Assembly (NCBI RefSeq): GCF_007859295.1 | Contig: NZ_VOHB01000006.1 | Location: forward strand, 1 to 64,000 | Direction of reading: 5' to 3' | Source: Planococcus sp. CPCC 101016 | GTDB lineage: Bacteria > Bacillota > Bacilli > Bacillales_A > Planococcaceae | DNA: 64,000 nucleotides | Shown: positions 1 through 8,980 of the stretch, piece by piece | How positions within the stretch are numbered: the first letter of the stretch is position 1 | Layout of the letters: every line of letters starts with the position of its first letter | The notes under the pieces: model-generated | What the model saw: the letters and a program-made list of their open reading frames with translations, nothing else | Told to the model about the DNA's origin: nothing | Databases searched by the model: none | Made by a program: the position numbers and the translations under genes

Positions 1-67
1 TCGACTTGCATGTATTAGGCACGCCGCCAGCGTTCGTCCTGAGCCAGGATCAAACTCTCCATTATAG
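1..67 (-). rRNA. rrs: 16S ribosomal RNA, 5' end only
   Basis: The reverse complement of bases 1-60 contains the universal 16S start (AGAGTTTGATCCTGGCTCAG, then the ACGAACGCTGGCGGC block). Only the first nucleotides lie in the window; the gene runs leftward off the edge. The mature 5' end is placed near base 67 by analogy with Bacillus 16S and is approximate. Confidence 0.97.
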
Positions 68-247
68 AGTAGTTGATTGCTCAAATACTTGCTGGCGTAT
101 CGCCGTCCGAAGACGCGCGATTCGCTTTGATCTGCATGAGCTGATCAGTACGTTTTGCGCGGGCCGTTTGCGCGGCCGTTGCTGTATTGTTGACGTTTTG
201 CTGTTCAGTTTTCAAGGTTCAGTTGGTTTGCCGCGCTCATTGGCGAC
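68..247 (-). other. rRNA operon leader (pre-16S spacer)
   Basis: This transcribed spacer lies between the rrn promoter and the 16S 5' end. On the minus strand it contains a CTTGAAAACTGAACA-like segment and GC-rich self-complementary stretches typical of Bacillales rRNA leaders (antitermination and RNase III processing stem). No protein gene is credible here. Confidence 0.7.
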
Positions 248-253
248 TTTATT

Positions 254-282
254 AATATATCCTGTTTCAATCTCGTTGTCAA
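254..282 (-). promoter_or_regulatory. rRNA operon promoter
   Basis: On the minus strand a perfect -35 TTGACA (277-282) is followed after 17 bases by a TATATT -10 (254-259). The stretch just upstream is A/T-rich, like an UP element. Position and orientation fit transcription of the 16S gene. Confidence 0.85.
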
Positions 283-352
283 TACTATTTTAAAATATTT
301 TTTCGAGTTGTCTTAAGGACATGTATAAATATAAACCGCCACGAGCAAAAAA

Positions 353-1255
353 TCAAGCCTTTATTCTAAAAAAGTACATTTTTATTTTTTGGTAGTCTGC
401 AATAAATAGTGAAATCCCCGCCAGCACTACACTTCCGCCAACAATTTGAGATACACTCAAGTATTCGCCTAGCACGAAATAAGCAAGGATAGCAGCTCCT
501 ACAGGTTCAAAAAGAATGGCGATTGATATGACATTGGTGCTTACCCACTTTAATGCCCAATTGAATAAAGTATGTCCTAAAAGATTCGGAATGAGTGCCA
601 ACAACAAAAACCACATCCACTCAGATGCCGGGTAAGGACCGAAAGATTCTCCTTTAAATAAAATATAGAAGAATAACGTTATTGTGCTAATGCCGTAAAC
701 AACAAATGTATAGGTCACCAACGACAAGCGCTTTCTCACGTCCTGGCCAAATAATAAGTAAGCTGTAATCAATGCACAGGCGATCAAAGCCAATAAATCT
801 CCATAGAGAGCACTTCCACTCACCTTGAAATCTCCATAACCAATCAATACACTACCTACAATTGCAATGCTTCCGGCTACAAGCGTCTTAATAGAAAGTT
901 TTTCGTTAAAAAAGAAGTATGTGCCTGCAAAAGCGAATAAAGGCTGCAAGGTCACTAGCACCGTTGAACTGGCTACTGATGTATAATTAAGCGATTCAAA
1001 CCATAATATAAAATGAAAAGCTAAGAACACCCCTGCTACTGTAGTAAAGATCCAATCCCTTTTGCTTAGCTTCTTAATTTCATGGGTATATTTCAGAAAG
1101 AAGACTGGACTCATGATCAATACGGAGAATAACATACGATAAAAAGCAGTTACTCCCGAATCAGCGGAAGTCATCTTTACAAAAATCGCTGACATTGCTA
1201 CTGAGAAAACCCCTATTATAATAGGGATATATGGGTGAATAGTCGGTTTTTCCAT
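353..1255 (-). CDS. DMT-superfamily (EamA) transporter
   Basis: This 300-residue integral membrane protein belongs to the EamA/drug-metabolite transporter family, whose members export or import small metabolites; the substrate cannot be read here. About ten hydrophobic segments are visible in two repeated halves (roughly residues 10-140 and 150-290), the standard EamA arrangement and length. The second half contains the typical LIPNLLGHTLFNWALKW segment followed by ILFEPVGAAILAYFVLGE. The ATG start has an AGAGGTG ribosome binding site six bases upstream. It is a single gene between the rRNA promoter and the divergent mgtC-like gene. Confidence 0.9.
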   Translation of the reverse strand: MEKPTIHPYIPIIIGVFSVAMSAIFVKMTSADSGVTAFYRMLFSVLIMSPVFFLKYTHEIKKLSKRDWIFTTVAGVFLAFHFILWFESLNYTSVASSTVLVTLQPLFAFAGTYFFFNEKLSIKTLVAGSIAIVGSVLIGYGDFKVSGSALYGDLLALIACALITAYLLFGQDVRKRLSLVTYTFVVYGISTITLFFYILFKGESFGPYPASEWMWFLLLALIPNLLGHTLFNWALKWVSTNVISIAILFEPVGAAILAYFVLGEYLSVSQIVGGSVVLAGISLFIADYQKIKMYFFRIKA

Positions 1256-1359
1256 TCAAACACCTCTTCTTTTCCATTTTCACCGACAACGCACGTAATA
1301 AGTTTGCCATTTTCGACAAATAGAATCAATACATCATCAATAAAATGGAGGTTTTCCCG

Positions 1360-2088
1360 ATGGAGTTTTTCAGCGCATTGCAAATATCTTCATTAGAAAC
1401 TTTCTTAAAACTTCTCATTGCCGCTTTTTTAAGTTTAGTTATCGGTCTTGAAAGGGAACTGAAAAGAAAGCCGGTGGGATTAAAGACCAGCATCGTCATC
1501 TCCACATTCAGTTGTTTATTGACTATCATCTCTATTGAATCTGCCTATATTGCACAAGGCAGCGAGTATGATAATGTTAATATTACAATGGATCCGCTTC
1601 GCCTCGCTGCACAAATTGTTTCAGGCATCGGTTTTTTGGGGGCTGGAGTAATTCTAAAACGCGGCAATGATTCTATTTCAGGATTGACGACTGCTGCTAT
1701 GATCTGGGGGGCGGGTGGAATCGGAATTGCAGTTGCAGCCGGCTTCTATATTGAAGCAATTACAGCGGTCCTGCTCGTTTTGATTGGAATCGAGGTTTTG
1801 CCTCCCCTGCTCTTTAGATTCGGACCTAATCGTTTAAAGATGGTTGAAGCGAATTTAAGAGTGATAGTTGGTGATCGTGCTTCAATCCGGGAGGTGTTGA
1901 ATGAATTAAAAGCAGGTGGATCAGTTGTCGAAAGCATTTCGATTACTCATTCAGATAAGGAGAGCCTTGATTCTTTCCATAGACTGACGATTCGCATGTC
2001 CTTTTCACATGAAAAGGATACCATCGATTTGTATCAGGAGATATCAGACATGGAAAAAGTGAAGCAAGTTGAAATTGAATTAATTTAA
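1360..2088 (+). CDS. MgtC/SapB family membrane protein
   Basis: The 242-residue product has an N-terminal membrane domain with four to five hydrophobic helices and the family hallmark VIGLERELKRKPVGLKTS near residues 20-40, followed by SGIGFLGAGVILKRG. The roughly 85-residue C-terminal tail is soluble and ACT-like, as in SapB/YhiD proteins. MgtC relatives modulate ion homeostasis and Mg2+ stress; the exact role here is unknown. An upstream ATG at 1345 overlaps the GGAGG at 1347-1351, so the ATG at 1360, eight bases beyond that site, is taken as the start. The CDF transporter gene follows 16 bases later, suggesting a two-gene ion-homeostasis operon. Confidence 0.88.
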   Translation: MEFFSALQISSLETFLKLLIAAFLSLVIGLERELKRKPVGLKTSIVISTFSCLLTIISIESAYIAQGSEYDNVNITMDPLRLAAQIVSGIGFLGAGVILKRGNDSISGLTTAAMIWGAGGIGIAVAAGFYIEAITAVLLVLIGIEVLPPLLFRFGPNRLKMVEANLRVIVGDRASIREVLNELKAGGSVVESISITHSDKESLDSFHRLTIRMSFSHEKDTIDLYQEISDMEKVKQVEIELI

Positions 2089-2104
2089 TATAGGGGGAGT
2101 TCTT

Positions 2105-3091
2105 ATGAAGGAATTTTTTGGGTTATTGAAAAATGGAAACAAGCCGTCTTTGACGGCAGCAATCATCAACACCTTTATCTCAATAATGAAAGGTGTCGCT
2201 TTCCTCTTTACAGGAAACGTTGCCATGTTTGCTGAGACGATGCACTCCATCGGAGATGCAGCCAATCAGTATTTTGTCTTTATCGGTTCTGCCCTTTCGA
2301 AGAAAGCGCCGACTAAGCGTTTTCCGAATGGTTTTGGTCGTCTATTGAATATCGTTCTCTTAGGCGCTGTATTGATAGTCGGAATCATGGCTTATGAAAC
2401 TGTCATTGAAGGTTGGCATCAATTGACCCACCCTGTCGAAGCAGAAGGTTTCATCATTAGTGTGGTGGTATTATCTATCGCTATTATTCTTGAATTCTTT
2501 GTTCTATATAAAGCCGGTAAAGAAATCCTTCACGAAGCAGGCGTTAAAGGCGGTGCAATGGCCCCCCTGACTACGAGCTTCGTACATTTAAACCGGGCAA
2601 AGCCGGCTACTAAATTAGTGTTCCTGGAAGATCTTGTAGCCACTGCGGGTGGGGTTCTGGCTTTAATTGCGGTATTGATCGCACATTACACAGGCTTCCT
2701 GCAAGTTGAAGGTGCAGCCTCCATCGCAATCGGCTTTATGATGCTGTACGTGGTCGGAAAAGTCTTTATGGATAATGCCCGCGGTGCCATCGGTGAAACG
2801 GATGAACAGATGGTCAACCACATTGCCCATTTATTGAGCGATCATCCTGATGTTCGGGATATTAAAGAACTTGAAGTGGTTAAAGAAGGCGAATTTCTTC
2901 ATGTGGAAACGAAAATCGAAGTTGATCCGCAATTGAACGTAACACAAGCAGACGCCTTGCAGGACCGCTTGGCAGAACTTATCCTTAGTCAACCAAGCGT
3001 CGATGATGTGATTGTTTCTCTGGATGCAGACGATGGTGAAACCCATTGGACGCACCTTAGCAGCCGTCCAGCTGGGCTTGATCAAAATTAA
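2105..3091 (+). CDS. Cation diffusion facilitator (CDF) metal transporter
   Basis: The 328-residue protein has about six transmembrane helices followed by a cytoplasmic ZT-dimer domain (about residues 235-310, with DHPDVRDIKELEVVKEGE). CDF proteins exchange divalent metals (Zn, Mn, Fe, Co) for protons. The TM2 metal site reads ETMHSIGDAANQ. In the TM5-equivalent segment the sequence is VFLEDLVATAGG, with acidic residues where many CDFs have HxxxD, so the metal preference may differ. It shares an operon with the MgtC-like gene, and a strong terminator follows directly. Start: ATG with a GGGGGAG site. Confidence 0.88.
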   Translation: MKEFFGLLKNGNKPSLTAAIINTFISIMKGVAFLFTGNVAMFAETMHSIGDAANQYFVFIGSALSKKAPTKRFPNGFGRLLNIVLLGAVLIVGIMAYETVIEGWHQLTHPVEAEGFIISVVVLSIAIILEFFVLYKAGKEILHEAGVKGGAMAPLTTSFVHLNRAKPATKLVFLEDLVATAGGVLALIAVLIAHYTGFLQVEGAASIAIGFMMLYVVGKVFMDNARGAIGETDEQMVNHIAHLLSDHPDVRDIKELEVVKEGEFLHVETKIEVDPQLNVTQADALQDRLAELILSQPSVDDVIVSLDADDGETHWTHLSSRPAGLDQN

Positions 3092-3104
3092 ACAAACAAA
3101 AAAA

Positions 3105-3127
3105 GGCTCGGCGCTAAGCGCCGAGCC
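3105..3127. terminator. Bidirectional rho-independent terminator
   Basis: A perfect 10-bp stem GGCTCGGCGC / GCGCCGAGCC with a TAA loop is flanked by A-runs on the left and T-runs on the right. It serves the CDF gene on the plus strand and the alcohol dehydrogenase gene on the minus strand. Confidence 0.93.
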
Positions 3128-3134
3128 TTTTTTC

Positions 3135-3426
3135 TTATAGAGACGCTTGAAGAATTTCTTTAACGTCTTCGTCTTTCAATTTTGCGAAATTGCCAAACTC
3201 ACCATAGACCATGGCTTTTTCCACCATCACATCAATTTTCGAATCATCGATGTCGTAGTAGTCTAAACGCGTTGGTGCTCCCAGAGAAGTCCAGAACGCT
3301 ACTAAGCGATCGATTCCTTCGTAAGCGATATCAGACTCCGATTTCCCTTCTGGATCCACGTCAAAGACACGGACTGCCATTTGAGCAAAACGAGCTGGAT
3401 TCACTTTCACGTTATGGCGCATCCAT
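3135..3426 (-). pseudogene. Duplicated 3' fragment of the iron alcohol dehydrogenase gene
   Basis: This extra copy encodes the last 95 residues (from [14 protein letters not shown] to EILQASL), ends with the original TAA stop, and then meets the terminator. It has no start signal of its own beyond an internal ATG and lacks the NAD-binding half and most metal ligands. It is regarded as a non-functional remnant that sits downstream of the intact copy as untranslated sequence. Confidence 0.85.
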
Positions 3427-3715
3427 TAGAGACGCTTGAAGAATTTCTTTAACGTCTTCGTCTTTCAATTTTGCGAAATTGCCAAACTCACCATAGACCA
3501 TGGCTTTTTCCACCATCACATCAATTTTCGAATCATCGATGTCGTAGTAGTCTAAACGCGTTGGTGCTCCCAGAGAAGTCCAGAACGCTACTAAGCGATC
3601 GATTCCTTCGTAAGCGATATCAGACTCCGATTTCCCTTCTGGATCCACGTCAAAGACACGGACTGCCATTTGAGCAAAACGAGCTGGATTCACTTTCACG
3701 TTATGGCGCATCCAT
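3138..3715. repeat. Perfect 289-bp tandem duplication
   Basis: Bases 3138-3426 are repeated directly as 3427-3715 with no difference that I could see by eye. The unit is the last part of the alcohol dehydrogenase coding region including its last sense codon. Its length is not a multiple of three. Junction microhomology is one or two bases. It is either a very recent duplication or an assembly artefact. Confidence 0.95.
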
Positions 3716-4587
3716 TGCGGGAAGAGAATCGCCAATCCACCGGCATGTGGAATGTCATAGACAGCCGATACAGCGTGTTCAATATTATGTGAACCCCAAT
3801 CGCCTCTGTAGCCCATTTCAAGGAATTTGTTCAAAGCCATCGTCCCTGCAAACAAGATTGTTTCGCGGTGTTCGTAGCTTTGAAGATCTTCCATTAATTT
3901 TGGCGCAGTTTCGATGACCGCTTTCAAGACACCTTCGCACATCCGGTCTTGAACCGGTGTATTGTTGGCATCATTGAAATACTGTTCGAAAATATGGGAC
4001 ATCATGTCGACGATTCCGTAGACCGTGTGGTTTTCCGGTACCGATAATGTATACGTCGGATCAAGGATTGAAAATTGCGGGAATGACAGCGGGCTTCCCC
4101 AACCATATTTCTCTTGTGTTTCTTCGTTGGTAATAACGGAACCGGCATTCATTTCAGAACCGGTGGCAGCGATTGTCAAAACTGTTCCAAAAGGCAAAGC
4201 TTCTTTTGGCTGCGCTTTGCGTGAAACGAAATCCCATGCATCTCCATCGTACTTAGCGCCGCAAGCAATGAGCTTCGTGCAATCAATGACTGAACCGCCG
4301 CCTACTGCTAAAATCATTTCAATGCCTTCTTTTTTGCAGATTTCGATGCCTTTTCTCGCAGTTGAGATCCGCGGATTGGGTTCTACTCCAGACAGTTCGA
4401 AAACTTCAAGGTCTGCTTCAGACAACATTTGAATGACTTCATCATAAAGGCCATTCTTTTTAATGCTGCCGCCACCATAGACGAGCAATACCTTTTTACC
4501 GAATTCCGGCAATTCCTTCTTGGCCGCTTCAAGCTGCCCTTTACCAAATATAAGTTTTACCGGGTTGTAAAATGAAAATGCATTCAT
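3412..4587 (-). CDS. Iron-containing (butanol-type) alcohol dehydrogenase
   Basis: The 391-residue protein is a group III Fe-dependent alcohol dehydrogenase, of the kind that reduces short-chain aldehydes with NAD(P)H. The N-terminal half holds the [14 protein letters not shown] and [15 protein letters not shown] nucleotide-binding motifs (about residues 35-115). The C-terminal half holds metal-site segments [11 protein letters not shown] and [20 protein letters not shown] with the expected Asp/His ligands. Because of the 289-bp duplication the reading frame runs past the native C-terminus (EILQASL) for four residues, MDAP, into the second copy before a stop. That short tail should be harmless. 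The ATG is preceded by a GGAGG-like site. Confidence 0.92.
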   Translation of the reverse strand: MNAFSFYNPVKLIFGKGQLEAAKKELPEFGKKVLLVYGGGSIKKNGLYDEVIQMLSEADLEVFELSGVEPNPRISTARKGIEICKKEGIEMILAVGGGSVIDCTKLIACGAKYDGDAWDFVSRKAQPKEALPFGTVLTIAATGSEMNAGSVITNEETQEKYGWGSPLSFPQFSILDPTYTLSVPENHTVYGIVDMMSHIFEQYFNDANNTPVQDRMCEGVLKAVIETAPKLMEDLQSYEHRETILFAGTMALNKFLEMGYRGDWGSHNIEHAVSAVYDIPHAGGLAILFPQWMRHNVKVNPARFAQMAVRVFDVDPEGKSESDIAYEGIDRLVAFWTSLGAPTRLDYYDIDDSKIDVMVEKAMVYGEFGNFAKLKDEDVKEILQASLMDAP

Positions 4588-4660
4588 CCAATCATCCTCC
4601 TCTATTCAGATTATATTATGGAGTTTCTGAAATCAAAAAGCAAAAGATTGAGACAAAAAA

Positions 4661-4684
4661 CCGCCTGGATCAAAATCCAGGCGG
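4661..4684 (-). terminator. Terminator of the glutamate dehydrogenase gene
   Basis: A 10-bp stem CCGCCTGGAT / ATCCAGGCGG with a CAAA loop lies 15 bases beyond the stop codon. It is followed on the minus strand by a T-run (the A-run at 4655-4660). Confidence 0.9.
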
Positions 4685-4698
4685 TTTTCTGATATGTC

Positions 4699-5943
4699 TT
4701 ATACCCATCCGCGGAAGCGTGAAGCTTCAGCAGTTCTTCGGGCGCCGACCATATAAGCTGCCAAACGCATATCGATATTGCGAGTAGTGGCAACGTTGTA
4801 GACATTTTCAAATGCATCTACTAATTTTTTGTTGAGTTTTTCGTCTACTTCTTCTTGTGACCAATAATAACCTTGGTTATTTTGTACCCACTCGAAGTAA
4901 GAAACCGTAACACCACCAGAACTTGCCAACACATCAGGCACCAAAAGGATTCCCCGATCTGTCAACATCTTCGTGGCTTCAGCTGTCGTTGGACCGTTCG
5001 CTGCTTCAACAACGATTGAAGCTTTGATATTATTGGCATTTTCTTCCGTAATTTGATTTGCAATAGCTGCAGGCACCAAGATATCGCAATCCAATTCAAA
5101 CAATTCTTTGTTTGTAATGGTGTTATCAAATAACGTAGTAACCGTACCAAAACTATCACGGCGATCCAATAAATAATCGATATCCAAACCATCCGGATCG
5201 TGAAGAGCACCGTAAGCATCAGAAATGCCGACTACTTTTGCTCCAGCATCATGAAGGAATTTCGCAAGGAAGCTTCCCGCATTACCAAAACCTTGAATGA
5301 CAACACGTGCTCCTTGCATATCCAGGCCACGTTTTTTTGCGGCTTCATTAATACAGATGGTCACTCCTTGGGCAGTCGCTTTGTCTCTTCCTTGAGAACC
5401 ACCAAGGACGATCGGCTTGCCCGTAATAAAGCCAGGAGAATTGAATTCATCGATTTTGCTGTATTCATCATACATCCACGCCATGATCTGTGAGTTCGTG
5501 AAGACATCCGGTGCTGGAATATCTTTGTTCGGTCCGACAATCTGACTGATTGCGCGCACATATCCACGGCTCAATTTCTCGATTTCATGCATGGACATTT
5601 CGCGCGGATCGCAGATAATGCCACCCTTCGCTCCGCCATAAGGCAATTCCACGATTCCACATTTCAATGTCATCCACATTGATAAGGCAATGACCTCATC
5701 ACGATTTACATCCGGATGAAAACGGACTCCACCTTTTGTAGGTCCAACCGCATCGCTGTGTTGAGCACGGTAACCCGTAAAGACTTTTGTTTTGCCATCA
5801 TCCATTCGCACCGGAATGCGCACTTCTAAGATCCGCATCGGTTCTTTCAGAAGTTCGTACATCGCATCTTCGTATCCAAGCTTATCCAATGCAGTTTTAA
5901 TAACATTCTGCGTAGACGTCAACAAGTTCAAGTTTTCAGCCAT
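4699..5943 (-). CDS. rocG: NAD-type glutamate dehydrogenase
   Basis: The 414-residue enzyme oxidatively deaminates glutamate to 2-oxoglutarate and ammonium, the last step of arginine and proline catabolism. The catalytic domain (about residues 40-180) shows the K-containing signature VELPYGGAKGGIICDP and GPTKGGVRFHP. The Rossmann domain (about 195-400) contains VVIQGFGNAGSFLAKFL. Length matches RocG/GudB. The rocG symbol is chosen from clustering with rocD and rocA; gudB is equally possible from sequence alone. The start has an AGAGGCG site about ten bases upstream. It lies 82 bases downstream of rocD on the same strand. Confidence 0.93.
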   Translation of the reverse strand: MAENLNLLTSTQNVIKTALDKLGYEDAMYELLKEPMRILEVRIPVRMDDGKTKVFTGYRAQHSDAVGPTKGGVRFHPDVNRDEVIALSMWMTLKCGIVELPYGGAKGGIICDPREMSMHEIEKLSRGYVRAISQIVGPNKDIPAPDVFTNSQIMAWMYDEYSKIDEFNSPGFITGKPIVLGGSQGRDKATAQGVTICINEAAKKRGLDMQGARVVIQGFGNAGSFLAKFLHDAGAKVVGISDAYGALHDPDGLDIDYLLDRRDSFGTVTTLFDNTITNKELFELDCDILVPAAIANQITEENANNIKASIVVEAANGPTTAEATKMLTDRGILLVPDVLASSGGVTVSYFEWVQNNQGYYWSQEEVDEKLNKKLVDAFENVYNVATTRNIDMRLAAYMVGARRTAEASRFRGWV

Positions 5944-6025
5944 TGTATTAGTTCGCCTCTTTATATTTTAGTAATTACTCAGCATCTAGTGTAACACAGG
6001 TCAAGATTTGTGTGCCATGCCGATA

Positions 6026-7219
6026 TTATTTAGAGAATACTTTTTGAATACGCTCAATTGCCCAATCCAGTTCTTCTTTTGAAATGATTAATGGCGGAGC
6101 AAAACGGATGACCGTATCATGCGTTTCCTTGCACAAAAGGCCCAATTCTTTTAACTGTTCGCAATATGGTCTTGCTGCTTCTGTCAATTCCATGCCGATG
6201 AACAAGCCACGGCCTCTGACTTCCTTAACAGACGGATGTTCAATTTCACGTAATTTGCTCATGAAGTATTCACCCAACTCCTGAGAGCGTTCTGAAAGTT
6301 TTTCATCAAGCAGAACTTCCAAAGAAGCAACTGAAACTGCACATGCTAATGGGTTTCCACCGAAAGTAGAACCGTGTGATCCTGGGTTGAATACGCCCAA
6401 TATGGATTTATCGGCTACCACACATGAAATTGGGAATACTCCGCCGCCAAGTGCTTTTCCGAGGATATACATATCCGGGTTAACGTCTTCCCATTCACAT
6501 GCAAACATTTTTCCAGTACGTGCAAGGCCACATTGGATTTCATCCGCAATGAAAAGAACATTGTTTTCGCGGCAAAGTTCTCTAGCAGCTTTCAAGAAAC
6601 CTTCTGGAGGCATGATAATTCCTGCTTCTCCTTGAATCGGTTCGATCAGGAAAGCAGCGGTGTTAGGTGTAATGGCATTTTTCAAAGCTTCTAAATCACC
6701 GAAAGGAATCAAGTTGATGCCTGGCAGCATCGGTCCGAATCCTTTGCGGTATTCAGGGTCTGATGATAATGAAACCGCAGTCATTGTACGGCCATGGAAG
6801 TTTCCATCACAGGCAATGATCTCTGCTTGGTTTTCTGCTATCCCTTTTACATCGTATGCCCAACGGCGTGCAGCTTTAAAAGCCGTTTCAACAGCTTCAG
6901 CACCCGTGTTCATAGGTAAAGCCATTTCTTTTCCGGAAATATCACAGATCAACTCATACCACGGAGCCAATCTATCGTTATGGAATGCGCGGGAAGTCAA
7001 AGTAACGCGATCTGCTTGATCTTTCAGCGCCTGAATGATTTTTGGATGGCGATGTCCTTGGTTTACTGCTGAATAAGCAGATAACATATCCATGAATTTA
7101 TTGCCTTCTGGATCTTTTACCCAAACGCCCTCTGCTTCTGTAATTACGATTGGCAGCGGATGGTAGTTATTCGCACCGTATTTCTCAGTTTGTTCAATAA
7201 TCGTTTGTGTTTGCGTCAT
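6026..7219 (-). CDS. rocD: Ornithine aminotransferase
   Basis: The 397-residue PLP-dependent class III aminotransferase converts ornithine and 2-oxoglutarate to glutamate semialdehyde and glutamate. Visible marks are [18 protein letters not shown] (cofactor phosphate site, about residue 103), [20 protein letters not shown], and the Schiff-base lysine in [10 protein letters not shown] (about residue 255). Length equals that of RocD. It is placed between rocA and the glutamate dehydrogenase gene, so substrate passes from RocD to RocA and the product glutamate to the dehydrogenase. A strong AGGAGG precedes the ATG. Confidence 0.95.
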   Translation of the reverse strand: MTQTQTIIEQTEKYGANNYHPLPIVITEAEGVWVKDPEGNKFMDMLSAYSAVNQGHRHPKIIQALKDQADRVTLTSRAFHNDRLAPWYELICDISGKEMALPMNTGAEAVETAFKAARRWAYDVKGIAENQAEIIACDGNFHGRTMTAVSLSSDPEYRKGFGPMLPGINLIPFGDLEALKNAITPNTAAFLIEPIQGEAGIIMPPEGFLKAARELCRENNVLFIADEIQCGLARTGKMFACEWEDVNPDMYILGKALGGGVFPISCVVADKSILGVFNPGSHGSTFGGNPLACAVSVASLEVLLDEKLSERSQELGEYFMSKLREIEHPSVKEVRGRGLFIGMELTEAARPYCEQLKELGLLCKETHDTVIRFAPPLIISKEELDWAIERIQKVFSK

Positions 7220-7245
7220 GTAATTTCCTCCTTTTTTTAAAAAAA

Positions 7246-7263
7246 GGCAGACCTTCGTCTGCC
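7246..7263 (-). terminator. Hairpin between rocA and rocD
   Basis: A GGCAGAC / GTCTGCC stem with a CTTC loop is followed on the minus strand by an A/T-rich run that reads TTTTT. It lies just behind rocA and before the rocD ribosome binding site. It would lower but need not abolish readthrough into rocD. Confidence 0.8.
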
Positions 7264-7296
7264 TTTTAATGAATTATTATACCATCCAAAGATGGA

Positions 7297-8841
7297 TTAA
7301 TACATTTCAGAAGTAGTTTGTGCTTGCATGTGAAGAACAAGGTAATCCGGTCCGCCAGCTTTCGAGTCGGTTCCAGACATATTGAATCCTCCAAAGGACT
7401 GATATCCAACAATTGCGCCTGTGCAGCCGCGGTTGAAGTATAAGTTTCCAACATGGAATTCTTCACGGGCTTTTTCAAGATTAGCGCGGTTATTTGTAAT
7501 AACGCCGCCAGTCAAGCCGTACTCTGTGTTGTTGGCAATTTCGATTGCGTGATCAAAATCTTTCGCTTTCATCAAGCCGACAACAGGACCAAAGATTTCT
7601 TCCTGCATAACGCGTGCTTTCGGATCAAGATCAGCGAAGACAGTTGGATTTACGAAGAATCCTTTAGAATCGTCTCCGTCGCCACCGGCAACCAAACGGC
7701 CTTCTTCTTTACCGATTTCAATGTAGCTCATGATTTTTTTGTATGAGTTTCCGTCAATAACCGGTCCCATGTAGTTAGACTGATCTGTTGGATCACCAAT
7801 CGTCAATTCTTTAGTCAGTTCAACAACGCGTTCAAGTACAGTATCGTATACATCTTCAACGATAACCGCACGCGATCCAGCTGAACATTTCTGTCCGCTG
7901 AAACCGAAAGCAGATTTCACGATTGATTGTGCTGCAAGCTCAAGATCCGCTTCTTTGTCCACAACCATTGTGTTTTTTCCGCCCATTTCAGCAATTAGAC
8001 GTTTCATCCAGACTTGTCCTTCATTCACTTTTGAAGAACGCTCTGCAATGCGAAGGCCAACTTCTTTTGAACCAGTGAATGAGATGAAGCGTGTATTCGG
8101 GTGATCCACCAAGTAGTCCCCAACTTCAGCGCCCGGTCCTGGGATGTAGTTGACGACGCCTGCCGGCATGCCTGCTTCTTCAAGAACTTCAATGAATTTA
8201 TAAGCGACAACAGGAGTTGTTGAAGCTGGCTTCAATAGAACAGTGTTGCCTGCTACCATAGCTGCTACAGTTGTTCCAGCCATGATCGCGAAAGCAAAGT
8301 TCCAAGGTGAAATAACAACGCCTACGCCCAAAGGAATGTAGTCATAGCGGTTATCTTCGCCTGGACGGCTTTCTACTGGCATTCCGTCTTTCAAACGCAG
8401 CATTTGGCGGCCGTAATATTCCATGAAATCGATAGCTTCTGCTGTATCAGCATCTGCTTCGTTCCAAGGCTTGCCTGCTTCTTTTGTAAGAAGCGCTGAG
8501 AATTCGTGTTTGCGGCGGCGAACAATTGCAGCTGCTCTGAACAAGACATCCGCACGCACTTCCGGTTTTACTTTTTTCCATGTTTTAAAAGCTTCATCAG
8601 CAGACTGCATTGCTTTTTCAGCTAATTCTTTATTTGATTTAGACACACGGCCTACTATTTCTTCTTTATTTGAAGGATTGAATGAAACGATTTTATCTTC
8701 AGTAGTCACGCGTTCTCCACCAATAATCAACGGGTAATCCTGACCTAGGTATGCTTCGACTGTTTTCAAGCCTTCCAGGTAGTCTGTGCGGTTCTTATCA
8801 ATTGAGAAATCTGTAAATGGTTCGTGTTTGTAGGGAATCAT
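7297..8841 (-). CDS. rocA: 1-pyrroline-5-carboxylate (glutamate semialdehyde) dehydrogenase
   Basis: The 514-residue aldehyde dehydrogenase oxidises glutamate-5-semialdehyde to glutamate with NAD+. Motifs seen are [11 protein letters not shown] (nucleotide binding, about 245), the general base in [14 protein letters not shown] (about 285), and the catalytic Cys in [13 protein letters not shown] (about 320). Size fits RocA/PutC rather than other ALDHs. It is the first gene of the rocA-rocD-glutamate dehydrogenase series and is divergent from the RocR-like regulator gene. AAGGAGG lies ahead of the ATG. Confidence 0.95.
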   Translation of the reverse strand: MIPYKHEPFTDFSIDKNRTDYLEGLKTVEAYLGQDYPLIIGGERVTTEDKIVSFNPSNKEEIVGRVSKSNKELAEKAMQSADEAFKTWKKVKPEVRADVLFRAAAIVRRRKHEFSALLTKEAGKPWNEADADTAEAIDFMEYYGRQMLRLKDGMPVESRPGEDNRYDYIPLGVGVVISPWNFAFAIMAGTTVAAMVAGNTVLLKPASTTPVVAYKFIEVLEEAGMPAGVVNYIPGPGAEVGDYLVDHPNTRFISFTGSKEVGLRIAERSSKVNEGQVWMKRLIAEMGGKNTMVVDKEADLELAAQSIVKSAFGFSGQKCSAGSRAVIVEDVYDTVLERVVELTKELTIGDPTDQSNYMGPVIDGNSYKKIMSYIEIGKEEGRLVAGGDGDDSKGFFVNPTVFADLDPKARVMQEEIFGPVVGLMKAKDFDHAIEIANNTEYGLTGGVITNNRANLEKAREEFHVGNLYFNRGCTGAIVGYQSFGGFNMSGTDSKAGGPDYLVLHMQAQTTSEMY

Positions 8842-8880
8842 GTAAATCCTCCTTGAGTTTTATATAAGCGCAAAAAAAAT

Positions 8881-8910
8881 TTGCACTTTGTAACTGTTTC
8901 CACTTATAAT
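8881..8910 (+). promoter_or_regulatory. Probable sigma-A promoter of the RocR-like gene
   Basis: A perfect TATAAT -10 (8905-8910) lies 18 bases behind TTGCAC (8881-8886), which matches the -35 only in TTG. Transcription would begin near 8917, inside the palindrome at 8912-8930. Confidence 0.6.
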
Positions 8911-8911
8911 A

Positions 8912-8930
8912 ATGCAAAAGATTGTTGCAT
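8912..8930. promoter_or_regulatory. Palindromic candidate operator in the rocA/regulator intergenic region
   Basis: ATGCAA-N7-TTGCAT is a perfect inverted repeat with 6-bp arms. It lies at the presumed start point of the regulator gene and 70-90 bp upstream of rocA. That is a suitable place for one protein to activate rocA and repress itself. It resembles the TGCAAA/TTTGCA-type upstream activating sites of RocR systems, recalled only roughly. Binding is an inference. Confidence 0.6.
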
Positions 8931-8980
8931 AATTCAAGTGTTTTTATTTAAAAAGTCAAAATAATTTTGGAGTGAAGGTC

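Noticed and set aside
6..293. 95-residue plus-strand frame at the left edge
   Set aside because: It is antisense to the 16S 5' end, the rrn leader and its promoter, and has no ribosome site or family resemblance.
3471..3917. 148-residue plus-strand frame in the alcohol dehydrogenase duplication
   Set aside because: It is antisense to the gene, and its apparent repetition at 3182-3439 comes only from the DNA duplication.
8842..8980. Sigma-54 (-24/-12) promoter expected for a roc gene
   Set aside because: Both strands were scanned for GG-N10-GC; none was found with acceptable context, and the regulator lacks the GAFTGA loop.
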